DNA from: Planococcus donghaensis MPA1U2
Lineage (GTDB): Bacteria > Bacillota > Bacilli > Bacillales_A > Planococcaceae
Assembly (NCBI RefSeq): GCF_000189395.1
Contig: NZ_AEPB01000006.1
Location: 1 to 51,344, forward strand
Length of the DNA: 51,344 bases
Direction of reading: 5' to 3'
The notes under the pieces were generated by a model that was not told where the DNA came from, searched no databases, and saw only the letters and a program-made list of their open reading frames with translations. A program made the position numbers and the translations under genes. This document shows, one piece after another, positions 1 through 7,823 of the stretch (the stretch's first letter is position 1; the number at the start of each line of letters is the position of its first letter).

Positions 1-74
1 GCCAGTAAACGAAAGATAAATACATTTATCAATACACAAAAGGAGAATCCTAATCCCATAGGATTCATCCTTTC

Positions 75-120
75 AAACTGTAGTCAGACTCGATTTATTC
101 GAGTGGTCTACAGTTTTTTT
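75..120 (+). terminator. Intrinsic terminator of an off-window gene
   Basis: Positions 75-83 (AAACTGTAG) pair with 109-117, with an inner ACTCGA/TCGAGT pairing around a short loop, followed by a T-run. A smaller hairpin (GAATCCTA/TAGGATTC, 45-66) lies just before it. No reading frame ends here inside the window, so it most likely terminates a plus-strand transcript starting to the left. Confidence 0.75.
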
Positions 121-474
121 ATGGGAATCCATCGCTCCGGTCGCTTTGAGTAGAGCAAAGATGATTGCTCCTGCGCAAGCTCGTCTCAAAAGAGGAGCCA
201 AAATCGCCCCTACTTGGCTCTCGTGAGAATACAGTGCCAATAAATGGAAATTTAAAAGGGGAGTAATCCGAAAAGAAACACGCGCCTACTAAGAATAACT
301 CCAAGAAGAAATTAATCGAGATCGAGAAAATCATGGTAAAAAATAACTCACCATCTCATTGATTACATGTGCGATTTGGTTGGCTGGCACAAGGTCTTAA
401 ATATCAAAGATAGCAAAGCCTTGTTGGTTGTTATAAATGGACGATTTTTTTGTATCCTTTTTTCGTTTTAAAAC
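121..474. other. Gene-free stretch
   Basis: No open frame here has both a ribosome binding site and recognisable protein sequence. A 71-codon minus-strand frame (119-334) is low in complexity and lacks a Shine-Dalgarno sequence. The stretch around 131-146 (CGCTCCGGTCGCTTTG) is nearly identical, on the opposite strand, to part of the GC-rich segment near 36590, so it may be decayed repeat DNA. Confidence 0.4.
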
Positions 475-601
475 GGCTGATGGGAATGGAGACGGCGACT
501 CCAGCGGGAACAGCGCGAGCCGAAGACCCTGGACTGAGCGAAGCGAGGGAAGCGGCTAAGGCCGTGCCCGCGGAAAGCGTCCGTCGGAATGGACATCAGC
601 C
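475..601. repeat. GC-rich interspersed palindromic element
   Basis: The element is bounded by the inverted repeat GGCTGATG (475-482) and CATCAGCC (594-601). Inside, a CCAGCGGG block faces a CCCGCGG block, so most of the 127 bp could fold back on itself. It is far richer in G+C than its surroundings. It resembles a family of roughly 100-130 bp imperfect palindromes that I recall being scattered between genes in many Bacillaceae and Planococcaceae. It has no coding potential, and its function is unknown. Confidence 0.7.
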
Positions 602-616
602 CTTTCTTTAGAAGAC

Positions 617-674
617 GAAAAGGGACCGCCCCTAAAAGTCACTTTTCATGACATTTTGGGACAGCCCCTTTTAT
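617..674 (-). terminator. Probable terminator after moaA
   Basis: AAAAGGG at 617-623 and the following bases pair imperfectly with the stretch ending CCCCTTTT at 667-674. The arms are about 24 nt long, and one half carries GGGACAGCCCC. The hairpin starts six bases past the moaA stop and probably ends the molybdenum-cofactor transcript. The U-tract on that strand is short, so its efficiency is uncertain. Confidence 0.5.
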
Positions 675-680
675 TGTAGG

Positions 681-1697
681 CTAGCCGCCAATATACGACA
701 TACCAATTTTGTTGCGATTTTTCGCTGTTAGTTCGGTGCGTTCATCAGAATATCGATCGTCTCTTCGTTCCCAAACAGCTGAAATTTTCTCTAACAATTC
801 TTCATCATCTAACCCACTGCGAATTAGTTCACGAATATCGAAATGCCCTGTTGCGAATAGGCAAGTATAAAATTTGCCGTCTGACGATAAACGCGCACGT
901 GTACAAGAAGAACAAAAAGACTCAGATACAGATGTGATAAATCCGACTTGTCCTTCCCCTTCTTCAAATCGATAACGTTTCGCTACTTCTCCGTAATAAT
1001 CTTTATCTACTGGCTCTAGTTGATAAACAGATTGTAACTTCTCTAAAATTTGTTTTTTGGTCACTACTTTTTTAAAGCTCCAACCGTTATCGTTTCCAAC
1101 ATCCATAAATTCGATAAATCGTAATGTGATGCCGCGTTCTTTAAAATAAGCCGTCATCGGCAAAATCTCATGTTCGTTGACGTCTTTTTGAACAACCATA
1201 TTGACTTTAATTTCAAATCCGACTTGTTGAGCAAAATCGATTTGTTTTAAAATATGTGAAGGATCAATTCCTCTGCCATTCAGTTTGCCGAATAATTCTG
1301 GGTCCAAAGCATCTAAGCTAATATTCAAACGGCGAAGTCCTGCATCATATAAAGCTTGCGCTTGATTTCCAAGCAATAATCCATTAGTCGTCAAGCCGAT
1401 GTCTTCTACCCCTTCAACTGAAAGAATTTTTTCAACTAGTTGAGGCAATCCTCTGCGCATTAACGGTTCTCCACCAGTTAGGCGAATTTTTTTGACGCCC
1501 ATTGCTACAAAAACTTTTGTTAAGCGGTGGATTTCTTCAAATGACAATAATTCCTGCTTTGGTAAAAATGCATAATCGTCACCGAATACTTCTTTTGGCA
1601 TACAATAAGAGCAACGGAAATTACAGCGATCGGTAACCGATATTCGCAAATCCCGTATTGGACGTTGGAATTGGTCCTGTACTGGGTTTATAGCCAT
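681..1697 (-). CDS. moaA: GTP 3',8-cyclase MoaA
   Basis: A cytosolic radical-SAM enzyme that catalyses the first step of molybdopterin synthesis, the rearrangement of GTP to 3',8-cyclo-GTP. The N-terminal cluster motif CNFRCSYC places cysteines at residues 25, 29 and 32. The second cluster motif is visible as [10 protein letters not shown] followed by a third cysteine thirteen residues on. The protein ends in the conserved double glycine. I chose the ATG at 1697 rather than one eight codons upstream because AGGAGG sits seven bases before it; the upstream ATG has no comparable site. At 338 residues the length is normal. It is last in the operon, and its start region overlaps no upstream coding sequence. 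Confidence 0.97.
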   Translation of the reverse strand: MAINPVQDQFQRPIRDLRISVTDRCNFRCSYCMPKEVFGDDYAFLPKQELLSFEEIHRLTKVFVAMGVKKIRLTGGEPLMRRGLPQLVEKILSVEGVEDIGLTTNGLLLGNQAQALYDAGLRRLNISLDALDPELFGKLNGRGIDPSHILKQIDFAQQVGFEIKVNMVVQKDVNEHEILPMTAYFKERGITLRFIEFMDVGNDNGWSFKKVVTKKQILEKLQSVYQLEPVDKDYYGEVAKRYRFEEGEGQVGFITSVSESFCSSCTRARLSSDGKFYTCLFATGHFDIRELIRSGLDDEELLEKISAVWERRDDRYSDERTELTAKNRNKIGMSYIGG

Positions 1698-1713
1698 ACT
1701 GCCACCTCCTCTT

Positions 1714-2271
1714 TTAATCATCCGGGTGATTTAGATTACGAAAAACAAGTTGATCTTCATGGATGGTCGATGTATCTATCCATCTAGTTGTGACTTTCTC
1801 CATAAAATTCATCACCCGTAATTGTCCGTTTTCTAGTTCGTTTTTTAGCTGATTTTTAATGCGCCCATCCCAAATGCTAAACAAGGGGATTTTTTCGGCA
1901 TGGTTCAAAACAGCCGTTATATCAGCAGACGTATCTGCTAAAGCAACAAGTTTTTTTGTTTCTTCAGGTCCGACGAAAGGCATATCACACGGTAACACTA
2001 CATATTTGTCTGCCTGTATTGCAATCATACCTGAGTAAATTCCAGCTAGCGGACCTTTTCCTTTGACCCATTCTGCATCTGTAATGACGTCATAGTTTGA
2101 TGAAAAACGTGACACCAATTCTGGTCTGGATACAATGACAACACGATCACACACTCCAGCTAATGCGCGGTATGCACATTCGTAAAAATACTCTCCTTCT
2201 ATTTCAGCAAATGCTTTAGGGGAGCCGAAACGTCGAGACAAGCCGCCTGCAAGTAATATTCCGACAGTCAA
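1714..2271 (-). CDS. mobA: Molybdenum cofactor guanylyltransferase MobA
   Basis: Transfers GMP from GTP to molybdopterin to make the guanine dinucleotide cofactor used by formate dehydrogenase. The nucleotide-binding start [17 protein letters not shown] and the LPCDMPF motif mark the family. A GTG at 2275-2277 overlaps the moaD stop as GTGA, but GGAGG directly abuts it. The TTG two codons later (2271) has the correct six-base spacing and is the more likely start. The length of about 185 residues is typical. It is translationally linked to moaD upstream, and moaA follows after 16 bases. Confidence 0.93.
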   Translation of the reverse strand: MTVGILLAGGLSRRFGSPKAFAEIEGEYFYECAYRALAGVCDRVVIVSRPELVSRFSSNYDVITDAEWVKGKGPLAGIYSGMIAIQADKYVVLPCDMPFVGPEETKKLVALADTSADITAVLNHAEKIPLFSIWDGRIKNQLKNELENGQLRVMNFMEKVTTRWIDTSTIHEDQLVFRNLNHPDD

Positions 2272-2273
2272 AT

Positions 2274-2507
2274 TCACCCTCCGCTTACCGGCGGGATAAA
2301 AGCAACCACATCTCCAGACGCTAACACATCTGTTGGTAACGCGTATTCTTCATTCACAGCTAAACGGGCTGCACCACTCAGAAATTCCGGGTATTTTTCA
2401 TTCGCCCATTGCCATAATTCTTCAACAGTTTTTCCTGCCATGTCCACTTGTTCTTCTGAGATACCGGTTTGTTCTTTAAGGCCTGCAAAATATCGTAAGC
2501 TGATCAT
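2274..2507 (-). CDS. moaD: Molybdopterin synthase sulfur-carrier subunit MoaD
   Basis: A small ubiquitin-like protein whose C-terminal Gly-Gly is activated and thiocarboxylated, then donates sulfur to cyclic pyranopterin in the MoaD-MoaE complex. The 77-residue product ends in PPVSGG, exactly as the family requires. The start at 2507 overlaps the moaE stop as ATGA and has an AAGGGG site upstream. A longer in-frame extension lies entirely inside moaE and is not needed. No activating enzyme (MoeB) gene is present in this cluster, so adenylation must be encoded elsewhere. Confidence 0.95.
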   Translation of the reverse strand: MISLRYFAGLKEQTGISEEQVDMAGKTVEELWQWANEKYPEFLSGAARLAVNEEYALPTDVLASGDVVAFIPPVSGG

Positions 2508-2944
2508 ACTGATTCCCCTTCTGGTTTTTTCTTTTGGTCGCCAATCCACTCTTCTCCGTCTTCCCAAATTTCTTTTTTCCAAATTGGTACAATTTCCTTA
2601 ATTCGTTCTATGGCATATTCATTTGCTTCATATGCCGATTTTCTATGCGGAGATGACACTGCGATTACTACCGCAATGTCGCTTATTTGTAACTCGCCAA
2701 TGCGATGAGCTATCGCAACTTTTGTGCCTTCCCAACGCTGCTCTATTTCCTCGCCAATTTGGGCTAGTTTTTTCTCAGCCATTGGTATATAAGCTTCATA
2801 TGATAAATACATGGTTCGCACACCTTTTGTCCATTCACGAACATGTCCTGTAAACAAAGTTACTGCTCCTGCTTCTGGTCGCAAAACAAAATCTGCATAA
2901 AGTTGAGGATTGATTTGGGTTGTTACTATTTCAAACGCTTTCAT
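2504..2944 (-). CDS. moaE: Molybdopterin synthase catalytic subunit MoaE
   Basis: The large subunit of molybdopterin synthase; it inserts the two dithiolene sulfurs delivered by MoaD thiocarboxylate. Family hallmarks are GAVTLFTGHVR near residue 30, AHRIGELQ near residue 85 and SPHRKSAYEA with the active-site region near residue 105. The ATG at 2944 follows a GGATGG/GGTG purine stretch inside the end of mobB. An upstream GTG four codons earlier is less well placed. It overlaps mobB by 14 bases and moaD by four, implying coupled translation and stoichiometric supply. Confidence 0.95.
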   Translation of the reverse strand: MKAFEIVTTQINPQLYADFVLRPEAGAVTLFTGHVREWTKGVRTMYLSYEAYIPMAEKKLAQIGEEIEQRWEGTKVAIAHRIGELQISDIAVVIAVSSPHRKSAYEANEYAIERIKEIVPIWKKEIWEDGEEWIGDQKKKPEGESV

Positions 2945-3443
2945 GACTGTCACCATCCATCCAATTGATAAACCAATTCGCTAATTGCTTACTGTCATTC
3001 TGCAGAATCAGGCGCACATTGTCCAGTTCTACTACTTTTGGAGAAACAACCAGTTGAATGTGTTTCAGCTTTTGTAGGCTGACCCAATCATCTTCAGAAT
3101 TGAGTAATACTATTTTTTCGTACTGCGCTTCTTTAAACCCTTCTACCAAGATCAAATCTGGATTTAAGTTGCTAGCAACTGTGATTAAATCATCTAAAGT
3201 TGCCTGTTGTTTTTGCTGATGCATTTGAATAACGCCATCTCCATAAGCAACAGAACAATCTGCTCCTTGATCGAAATGTTGCATGCTATCGGTTTTAGCA
3301 TCAGGCATATTGAGTGCCCCGCCATGCCCGTGATGCTTGATTGTAGAGATTGTTTTTCCTCTACTTTTTGCAAGTTTAAGCAATTGCAAAGTTACTGTTG
3401 TTTTGCCGCTATTTTTAAACCCCACTATTTGCAATACTTTCAC
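2931..3443 (-). CDS. mobB: Molybdopterin-guanine dinucleotide biosynthesis adaptor MobB
   Basis: A P-loop GTP-binding protein that assists MobA in making the guanine dinucleotide form of the cofactor. The Walker A motif is GFKNSGKTT near the N terminus, followed by TIKHHGHGG, typical of MobB. I place the start at the GTG at 3443 (MKVLQIVGF), because AGGTGG lies five bases upstream and the GTG overlaps the moeA stop as GTGA. A GTG three codons earlier would give a slightly longer form. The length is about 170 residues. Confidence 0.93.
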   Translation of the reverse strand: MKVLQIVGFKNSGKTTVTLQLLKLAKSRGKTISTIKHHGHGGALNMPDAKTDSMQHFDQGADCSVAYGDGVIQMHQQKQQATLDDLITVASNLNPDLILVEGFKEAQYEKIVLLNSEDDWVSLQKLKHIQLVVSPKVVELDNVRLILQNDSKQLANWFINWMDGDSHESV

Positions 3444-4684
3444 AGTTGCCACCTAGCCGCCCCTTCTTCTGAACCGAGCAGCAAAACGTCCACAGTATCT
3501 CCTGCTTCGTAGCCTCGCGAACCGCCCGGCAACACAATTAAGGCATTGCCTCGTGCAATAGAAGACACGGCATTAGATTTGTTGAAGCCTGCTGGCGATG
3601 CTAACTGTCCATCATAAGTTGCTCGAACAAATCGAGTAAATGGATTGGCTTTTGTAAAATCTTCACCGAGAGTTGCAGTGGTGTGTGGCATATATAACTT
3701 TTGGGCACCCATCATTTTCAAAAGTGCTGGACGCACAAACAGTTCAAATCCTGTAAAACAAGCTGATGGGTTGCCTGATAAACCGAACAACAAGCGACCA
3801 TTTGCTATTGCAACTGTCGTTACACTGCCTGGGCGCATAGCGACTTTATTGAATAATACTTGTGCTTTAAGTTTTTCATAAATAGCTGGAAGAAAATCGA
3901 AATCCCCGACAGAAACACCACCTGTAGTTATAAGGCAATCTGTTTCTTCTGCCGCTTTTTTTATAACCTGATAACTTTCATCTAAATTATCGACTGACAT
4001 GCCATACATTTTACAAGTTAAGCCCATCCGCTTTAACTGAGCTACAATCATTGGGCCATTGCTATTGCGAATTTTGCCGGGTACTAAATCATCTTCAACT
4101 GCTAATAATTCTGTCCCTGTAGAAAGAATGCCCACTATAGGCTGTTTTGCTACAAGAACTTGTGAATAACCAAAAGTTGCGAGCAATGCCACAGTTCCTG
4201 GGTTAATAAAACTTCCACTGTCGATTACGACTTCATCTTTCTGAAGATCTTCGCCTTGCAAAGATACGTTTTCTAAAGGTAAAAACGGCTTTCGAATGGT
4301 GATGCCGTCATCCGTTTCTATAGTTTGTTCAAACATAACAACCGCATCTGCCGCTTTTGGAAGCTGTGCTCCTGTCATAATGCGGATGGCCTCAAATGCT
4401 TGCAGTTGTTTTGTAGAAACTTCTCCTGCTCCTATATGGTCAATTACTTTAAACGCAATTCGGTTATCACCCGATGCTCCTTCAGAATCTATTGAACGAA
4501 TAGCAAATCCATCATAAGGCGAACGGTCGAACGGCGGCACATCGCTCGAAGCAACGATTGGTTCTGCTAGAATACGACCGTAACTTTCTTCTAAATTTAC
4601 TTTTTCAGCACCAATTGTAACAGCCTGTTCTACTACTTTCTTTACCGCTTCTGCAACAGCTAGCGGCGTCCGTTTTTCGACCAT
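3440..4684 (-). CDS. moeA: Molybdopterin molybdenumtransferase MoeA
   Basis: Inserts molybdate into adenylated molybdopterin, completing the cofactor. The protein has 414 residues, the usual size. PFDRSPYDGFAI lies near residue 53, and the MoCF-binding core carries LSTGTEL, GGVSVGDFD and MRPGSVTTVA, followed by GLSGNPSACF. It is the first gene of the six-gene operon, with AAGGAG about ten bases upstream of its ATG. moaC and moaB/mogA are not in the window. A promoter should lie between 4685 and 4825, but I see no confident -35/-10 pair. Confidence 0.96.
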   Translation of the reverse strand: MVEKRTPLAVAEAVKKVVEQAVTIGAEKVNLEESYGRILAEPIVASSDVPPFDRSPYDGFAIRSIDSEGASGDNRIAFKVIDHIGAGEVSTKQLQAFEAIRIMTGAQLPKAADAVVMFEQTIETDDGITIRKPFLPLENVSLQGEDLQKDEVVIDSGSFINPGTVALLATFGYSQVLVAKQPIVGILSTGTELLAVEDDLVPGKIRNSNGPMIVAQLKRMGLTCKMYGMSVDNLDESYQVIKKAAEETDCLITTGGVSVGDFDFLPAIYEKLKAQVLFNKVAMRPGSVTTVAIANGRLLFGLSGNPSACFTGFELFVRPALLKMMGAQKLYMPHTTATLGEDFTKANPFTRFVRATYDGQLASPAGFNKSNAVSSIARGNALIVLPGGSRGYEAGDTVDVLLLGSEEGAARWQL

Positions 4685-4825
4685 TCTACTTCAGCTCCTT
4701 TAAAGAAAACAAAGTTTCTATTGTGTTTTACTGCTTATGTATTTTCTAGGTTTTTGTAAATTTCTTATCGTACTAAACTTATACAAACAGCTAGTGCCTG
4801 TCAAACAAGGATTTTCCTATAAAAG

Positions 4826-4860
4826 AAAAAACCTTGAAAATTGAACCTTTCAAGGTTTTT
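4826..4860 (-). terminator. Intrinsic terminator after the OFA-family transporter
   Basis: The arms AAAAAACCTTGAAA (4826-4839) and the complementary stretch at 4847-4860 surround a seven-base loop. The A-run on the plus strand gives a U-tract on the minus transcript, 29 bases beyond the transporter stop. The stem is also T-rich on the other side, so it may work weakly in both directions. Confidence 0.8.
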
Positions 4861-4888
4861 CAACTAAATCATTTGTTCAGGAGTTTAC

Positions 4889-6172
4889 TCAATCACTCAC
4901 AACTTCAGCATTAGCATGTACTGCCATTTCTGCATTTTTAGCTCGAAGTCTTCGAATATCAAGACGAATTACAAGAGATATAACAAGTGCTACAACAAAC
5001 AGGCCTGCAAAGAACATCAGACTGCCTTCGTAACTTCCTGTTTTGTCTTTCATGTAAGCTGCAAATAATGGTCCCGCAAGACCAGCTGCTGCCCATGCTG
5101 TCAAAATGTATCCGTGAATCGCACCAAGTTGCTTCGTGCCAAAAATATCAGCAATATATGCTGGAATTGATGCAAATCCACCACCGTAGCAAGTATAAAT
5201 GATCGCTAGCATAATTTGGAAGAATAACGCATTTGTTGTAAACGGCAAGAACGCAAACAATGCAATTTGAATAACAAAAAATGCAGTGTATGTGTTTGGA
5301 CGACCAATGTAATCAGAAATTGTAGCCCAGCCAAGACGGCCAAGACCGTTAAAGATTCCAAGAACACCAACTAATGCTGCCGCTTGAACGGTCGTCATGC
5401 CGATACTGTCAATTGCCATTGGTTTGGCAGCTGATAAAATCGCAATCCCGCATGTCACGTTGATAAACAACATAAACCATAAATAATAAAAACGTTTTGT
5501 TTTAATCGCTTCGTTCGCAGTCAGTTGAGACAAATCAATTTTTCGTTCGGCTTTTCCACTATTGAGTTTTTCTTCAAATCCAGCTGGAGACCATCCTTCT
5601 GGTGGCTTTTCGAGATAGAGTGAAGATAACAACATAATGGTTAAATAAGCTGCCCCTAAAATATAAAACGTCTGTTCTACGCCGACAGTGGTGATGAGCT
5701 GTTCCATAATCGGACTGCTAATCGCAGCTGCAAATCCAAAGCCCATAATAGCAAGACCTGTTGCTAACCCGCGACGGTCAGGAAACCATTTAACCAAAGT
5801 TGAAACCGGAGCAATATAGCCAATTCCAAGACCGATTCCCCCAAGAGCTCCGTAAAACACATACAACATCGGCAAAGAGGAAGCGCTTACAGCAAAACCT
5901 GATCCGATTATTCCAGTACCAAAAAACATAGCAGCGACTAGTCCCGCTTTACGAGGACCATACTTCTCAACAAAACTCCCAAAAAAAGCTGCAGATAATC
6001 CTAAAAATAAGATGGCAATACTAAATGTCAATTGCACTTGACTAGTTGACCAGCCAAATTGGTCGATTAAGGGGTTTGTAAAATTGCTCCATGCATAAAC
6101 AGATCCAATTGATATATGAATCCCCACTGCAGATAAAGCAATCAGCCATCTGTTTTTTGGTTTCTTTTTCAT
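4889..6172 (-). CDS. OFA-family MFS transporter (oxalate/formate antiporter-like)
   Basis: A 427-residue integral membrane protein with about twelve hydrophobic segments. The signature SVYAWSNFTNPL in the first membrane segment and GIGYIAPVSTLVKWFPDRRG in the middle are characteristic of the oxalate:formate antiporter branch of the major facilitator superfamily. The start at 6172 has AGGAGG seven to nine bases upstream; an in-frame ATG 22 codons earlier is unsupported. It stands between the cofactor operon and the formate dehydrogenase genes, which suggests movement of formate. No oxalate decarboxylation genes are nearby, so oxalate as a substrate is doubtful. Other OFA members carry different monocarboxylates. 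Confidence 0.82.
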   Translation of the reverse strand: MKKKPKNRWLIALSAVGIHISIGSVYAWSNFTNPLIDQFGWSTSQVQLTFSIAILFLGLSAAFFGSFVEKYGPRKAGLVAAMFFGTGIIGSGFAVSASSLPMLYVFYGALGGIGLGIGYIAPVSTLVKWFPDRRGLATGLAIMGFGFAAAISSPIMEQLITTVGVEQTFYILGAAYLTIMLLSSLYLEKPPEGWSPAGFEEKLNSGKAERKIDLSQLTANEAIKTKRFYYLWFMLFINVTCGIAILSAAKPMAIDSIGMTTVQAAALVGVLGIFNGLGRLGWATISDYIGRPNTYTAFFVIQIALFAFLPFTTNALFFQIMLAIIYTCYGGGFASIPAYIADIFGTKQLGAIHGYILTAWAAAGLAGPLFAAYMKDKTGSYEGSLMFFAGLFVVALVISLVIRLDIRRLRAKNAEMAVHANAEVVSD

Positions 6173-6272
6173 TTTCTCTGACCTCCTGGTGAAATTGTAT
6201 ATAACTATATAAAATGATTTCTCAAAAAGAAAAATCATCAGTTTTCTGTAGTTACGTGGTTAATTTCCCAAG

Positions 6273-6296
6273 AAAAAAAGCTGTAAAACTACAGCT
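6273..6296 (-). terminator. Intrinsic terminator after fdhD
   Basis: AGCTGTA (6279-6285) pairs with TACAGCT (6290-6296) around a short loop. An A-run at 6273-6278 provides the U-tract on the minus strand. It lies about 70 bases past the fdhD stop, so the transporter downstream probably has its own promoter. Confidence 0.75.
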
Positions 6297-6364
6297 AAAC
6301 TCTTGTTTGTAAATGTGATTACTTTGTGAATAATAAGACGATTAGAATCATAGCACCCTTCTTT

Positions 6365-7195
6365 TTATTTGTCACCAGATTTTTTTTCAAAAACTTCTTC
6401 CGGTTTTTCTCCAATAATTCTTTCGGGATGTGTATAAAGGTTAAATGAACTTCCTCGGATAAAACCGATTGCTGTGATCCCTAAGTCTTCAGCTAAAGTT
6501 AATGCCAGTTCTGTAGGAGCAGATTTTGAAAGAACAATTTCACAACCGATTTTTGCCACTTTCATCAAAATTTCAGAAGAAATCCTGCCGCTAAAGACGA
6601 TTACTTTGTCGCGAACGTCAATATCATTCATCAAGCAATAGCCATATATTTTATCCAGTGCGTTATGCCTGCCAATATCCATACGAGAAACAATAATGCC
6701 ATTTGCATCGCAAAGAGCCGCATTATGCACGCCGCCTGTTTGCTTAAACATTTCTGCTGACTCGCCCATCTCTGTCATAAGTTGAAAACAATTTTCAGGT
6801 GTTAATGTCACACGGACTTCTGTCATTTTCTTCGCAATCATGGCATCGTGTGCAAAAACAAATCCTTGACGACTCATCCCGCAGCAAGAACTAATAAATC
6901 GCTTATTTTGTAATTGCTCAAAAAATGGATAGACTTTTTTTGCAGTAATGTGCACCGTACCTGTTTTTTCTTCTACTCGAATGTCTTGGATATCTTTAAA
7001 GTTTGGGATGATTCGCTCAGAAACTAAAAATCCAATAGCCATTTCTTCCATCTTGTCGGGGGAACAAACGATAGTGATAAATTCTTTGCCGTTGATTTTG
7101 ATAGTGGCTGGTTGTTCAACAACAACACGATCTTCTTTTTCGGTAAAAGCACCTTTTTCGAATCGAATGATTTTCCGTACTTTATCTTGTTTCAT
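6365..7195 (-). CDS. fdhD: Formate dehydrogenase accessory sulfurtransferase FdhD
   Basis: Carries sulfur from a cysteine desulfurase to the molybdenum cofactor of formate dehydrogenase, without which the enzyme is inactive. The protein has 276 residues, normal for the family. The conserved cysteine region reads SSCCGMSRQ, with cysteines at 104 and 105. The adjacent pair replaces the CxxC seen in the E. coli protein. DIGRHNALDKI, FSGRISSEI and SKSAPTELAL are further family motifs. GGAGAG stands eight bases before the ATG. The gene overlaps the end of the DUF2294 gene by 14 bases and is divergent from fdhA. Confidence 0.95.
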   Translation of the reverse strand: MKQDKVRKIIRFEKGAFTEKEDRVVVEQPATIKINGKEFITIVCSPDKMEEMAIGFLVSERIIPNFKDIQDIRVEEKTGTVHITAKKVYPFFEQLQNKRFISSCCGMSRQGFVFAHDAMIAKKMTEVRVTLTPENCFQLMTEMGESAEMFKQTGGVHNAALCDANGIIVSRMDIGRHNALDKIYGYCLMNDIDVRDKVIVFSGRISSEILMKVAKIGCEIVLSKSAPTELALTLAEDLGITAIGFIRGSSFNLYTHPERIIGEKPEEVFEKKSGDK

Positions 7196-7565
7196 CGATG
7201 TTCTCTCCTATCTGCCCTGATTGATCAATTGGTCTATCGAAAAGAAAAACAGATACCGCAATATCATCTTCTATTTTGATATCTGAAAACAGGTGGACAA
7301 ACTTAGCATTGACCAGTTTTTCCATGCCTTCTGGAGCAGCAGAAGCGTATACGCTTTGAATCATACGGGTCCGTGCTGCGTGAACCATTTCTTTTCCTTC
7401 AGGAGTTCTCGCGATAAATTGTTCGGAAGGGCTAAGGTTGCCATACAAAGTCGAGATCGCCATATCGTTGACAAATACCGTGTGGATCCGCTCTGGACCT
7501 TTGCCAAATAAACTTTTTCGTAATTTCCGAATGATGTCGTTAAATTCATGGATTTGTTTAGACAT
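7182..7565 (-). CDS. DUF2294 (MpsC-like) domain protein
   Basis: A 127-residue soluble protein with the DUF2294 pattern: an N-terminal KxxFGKGPE stretch, a central SEQFIARTPEGKEMVHAART and a C-terminal segment ending VFLFDRPID. The family includes MpsC of staphylococci and is often found next to formate dehydrogenase genes. Its biochemical role is unclear. GGGAG lies eight bases upstream of the ATG. It is transcribed first, ahead of fdhD, and the two overlap, so it is probably co-regulated with cofactor sulfuration. Confidence 0.8.
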   Translation of the reverse strand: MSKQIHEFNDIIRKLRKSLFGKGPERIHTVFVNDMAISTLYGNLSPSEQFIARTPEGKEMVHAARTRMIQSVYASAAPEGMEKLVNAKFVHLFSDIKIEDDIAVSVFLFDRPIDQSGQIGENIDETR

Positions 7566-7618
7566 ATGCTTCTACTCCCTATCGTCCGGATTTTTTTATT
7601 GAATAGTTTATATTTTAG

Positions 7619-7647
7619 TTGTATAAGACATTTTTACTGTTTATAAT
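7619..7647 (+). promoter_or_regulatory. SigA-type promoter of fdhA
   Basis: TTGTAT (7619-7624) and a perfect TATAAT (7642-7647) are separated by exactly 17 bases. Transcription would start near 7654, leaving a leader of about 170 nt before fdhA. Confidence 0.75.
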
Positions 7648-7680
7648 AATAGCATATGTTGGTACTGCCGTAAGTTATTG

Positions 7681-7694
7681 CGACAGCGCTTTCA
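7681..7694. promoter_or_regulatory. cre-like CcpA operator in the fdhA leader
   Basis: Read on the minus strand the site is TGAAAGCGCTGTCG, matching 13 of 14 positions of the consensus TGWNANCGNTNWCA. It lies about 28-41 bases downstream of the predicted start, where CcpA would block elongation. This would repress formate dehydrogenase when a good sugar is present. Confidence 0.6.
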
Positions 7695-7749
7695 CTTTAA
7701 CTGTATAAGCTTGGATTGGTCATTTAGCAAGTCCTGTTAAACCACTATT

Positions 7750-7801
7750 CCACTATGAAAACAAACACTTATCAAGTGTGTTTTTCATAGTGGATTTTTT
7801 T
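7750..7801 (+). terminator. Terminator-like hairpin in the fdhA leader
   Basis: CCACTATGAAAA (7750-7761) pairs with TTTTCATAGTGG (7782-7793), with a further short inner stem, followed by A and seven T. It ends only eight bases before the fdhA ribosome binding site at 7809-7816. The gene can therefore be expressed only by read-through, antitermination or an undetected later promoter. I found no convincing antiterminator in the leader. Confidence 0.7.
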
Positions 7802-7823
7802 ATATCAAAAAGGAGGATTTTGC

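Noticed and set aside
119-334. A 71-codon open frame on the minus strand
   Set aside because: No ribosome binding site, low-complexity composition and no known motif; it overlaps a terminator.
4889-6172. Calling the transporter an oxalate transporter (OxlT) outright
   Set aside because: No formyl-CoA transferase or oxalyl-CoA decarboxylase genes are in the window; only the wider OFA family is supported.
7654-7745. Leader peptide in the fdhA leader (ATG near 7664, five codons)
   Set aside because: No ribosome binding site and too short to support a control mechanism.
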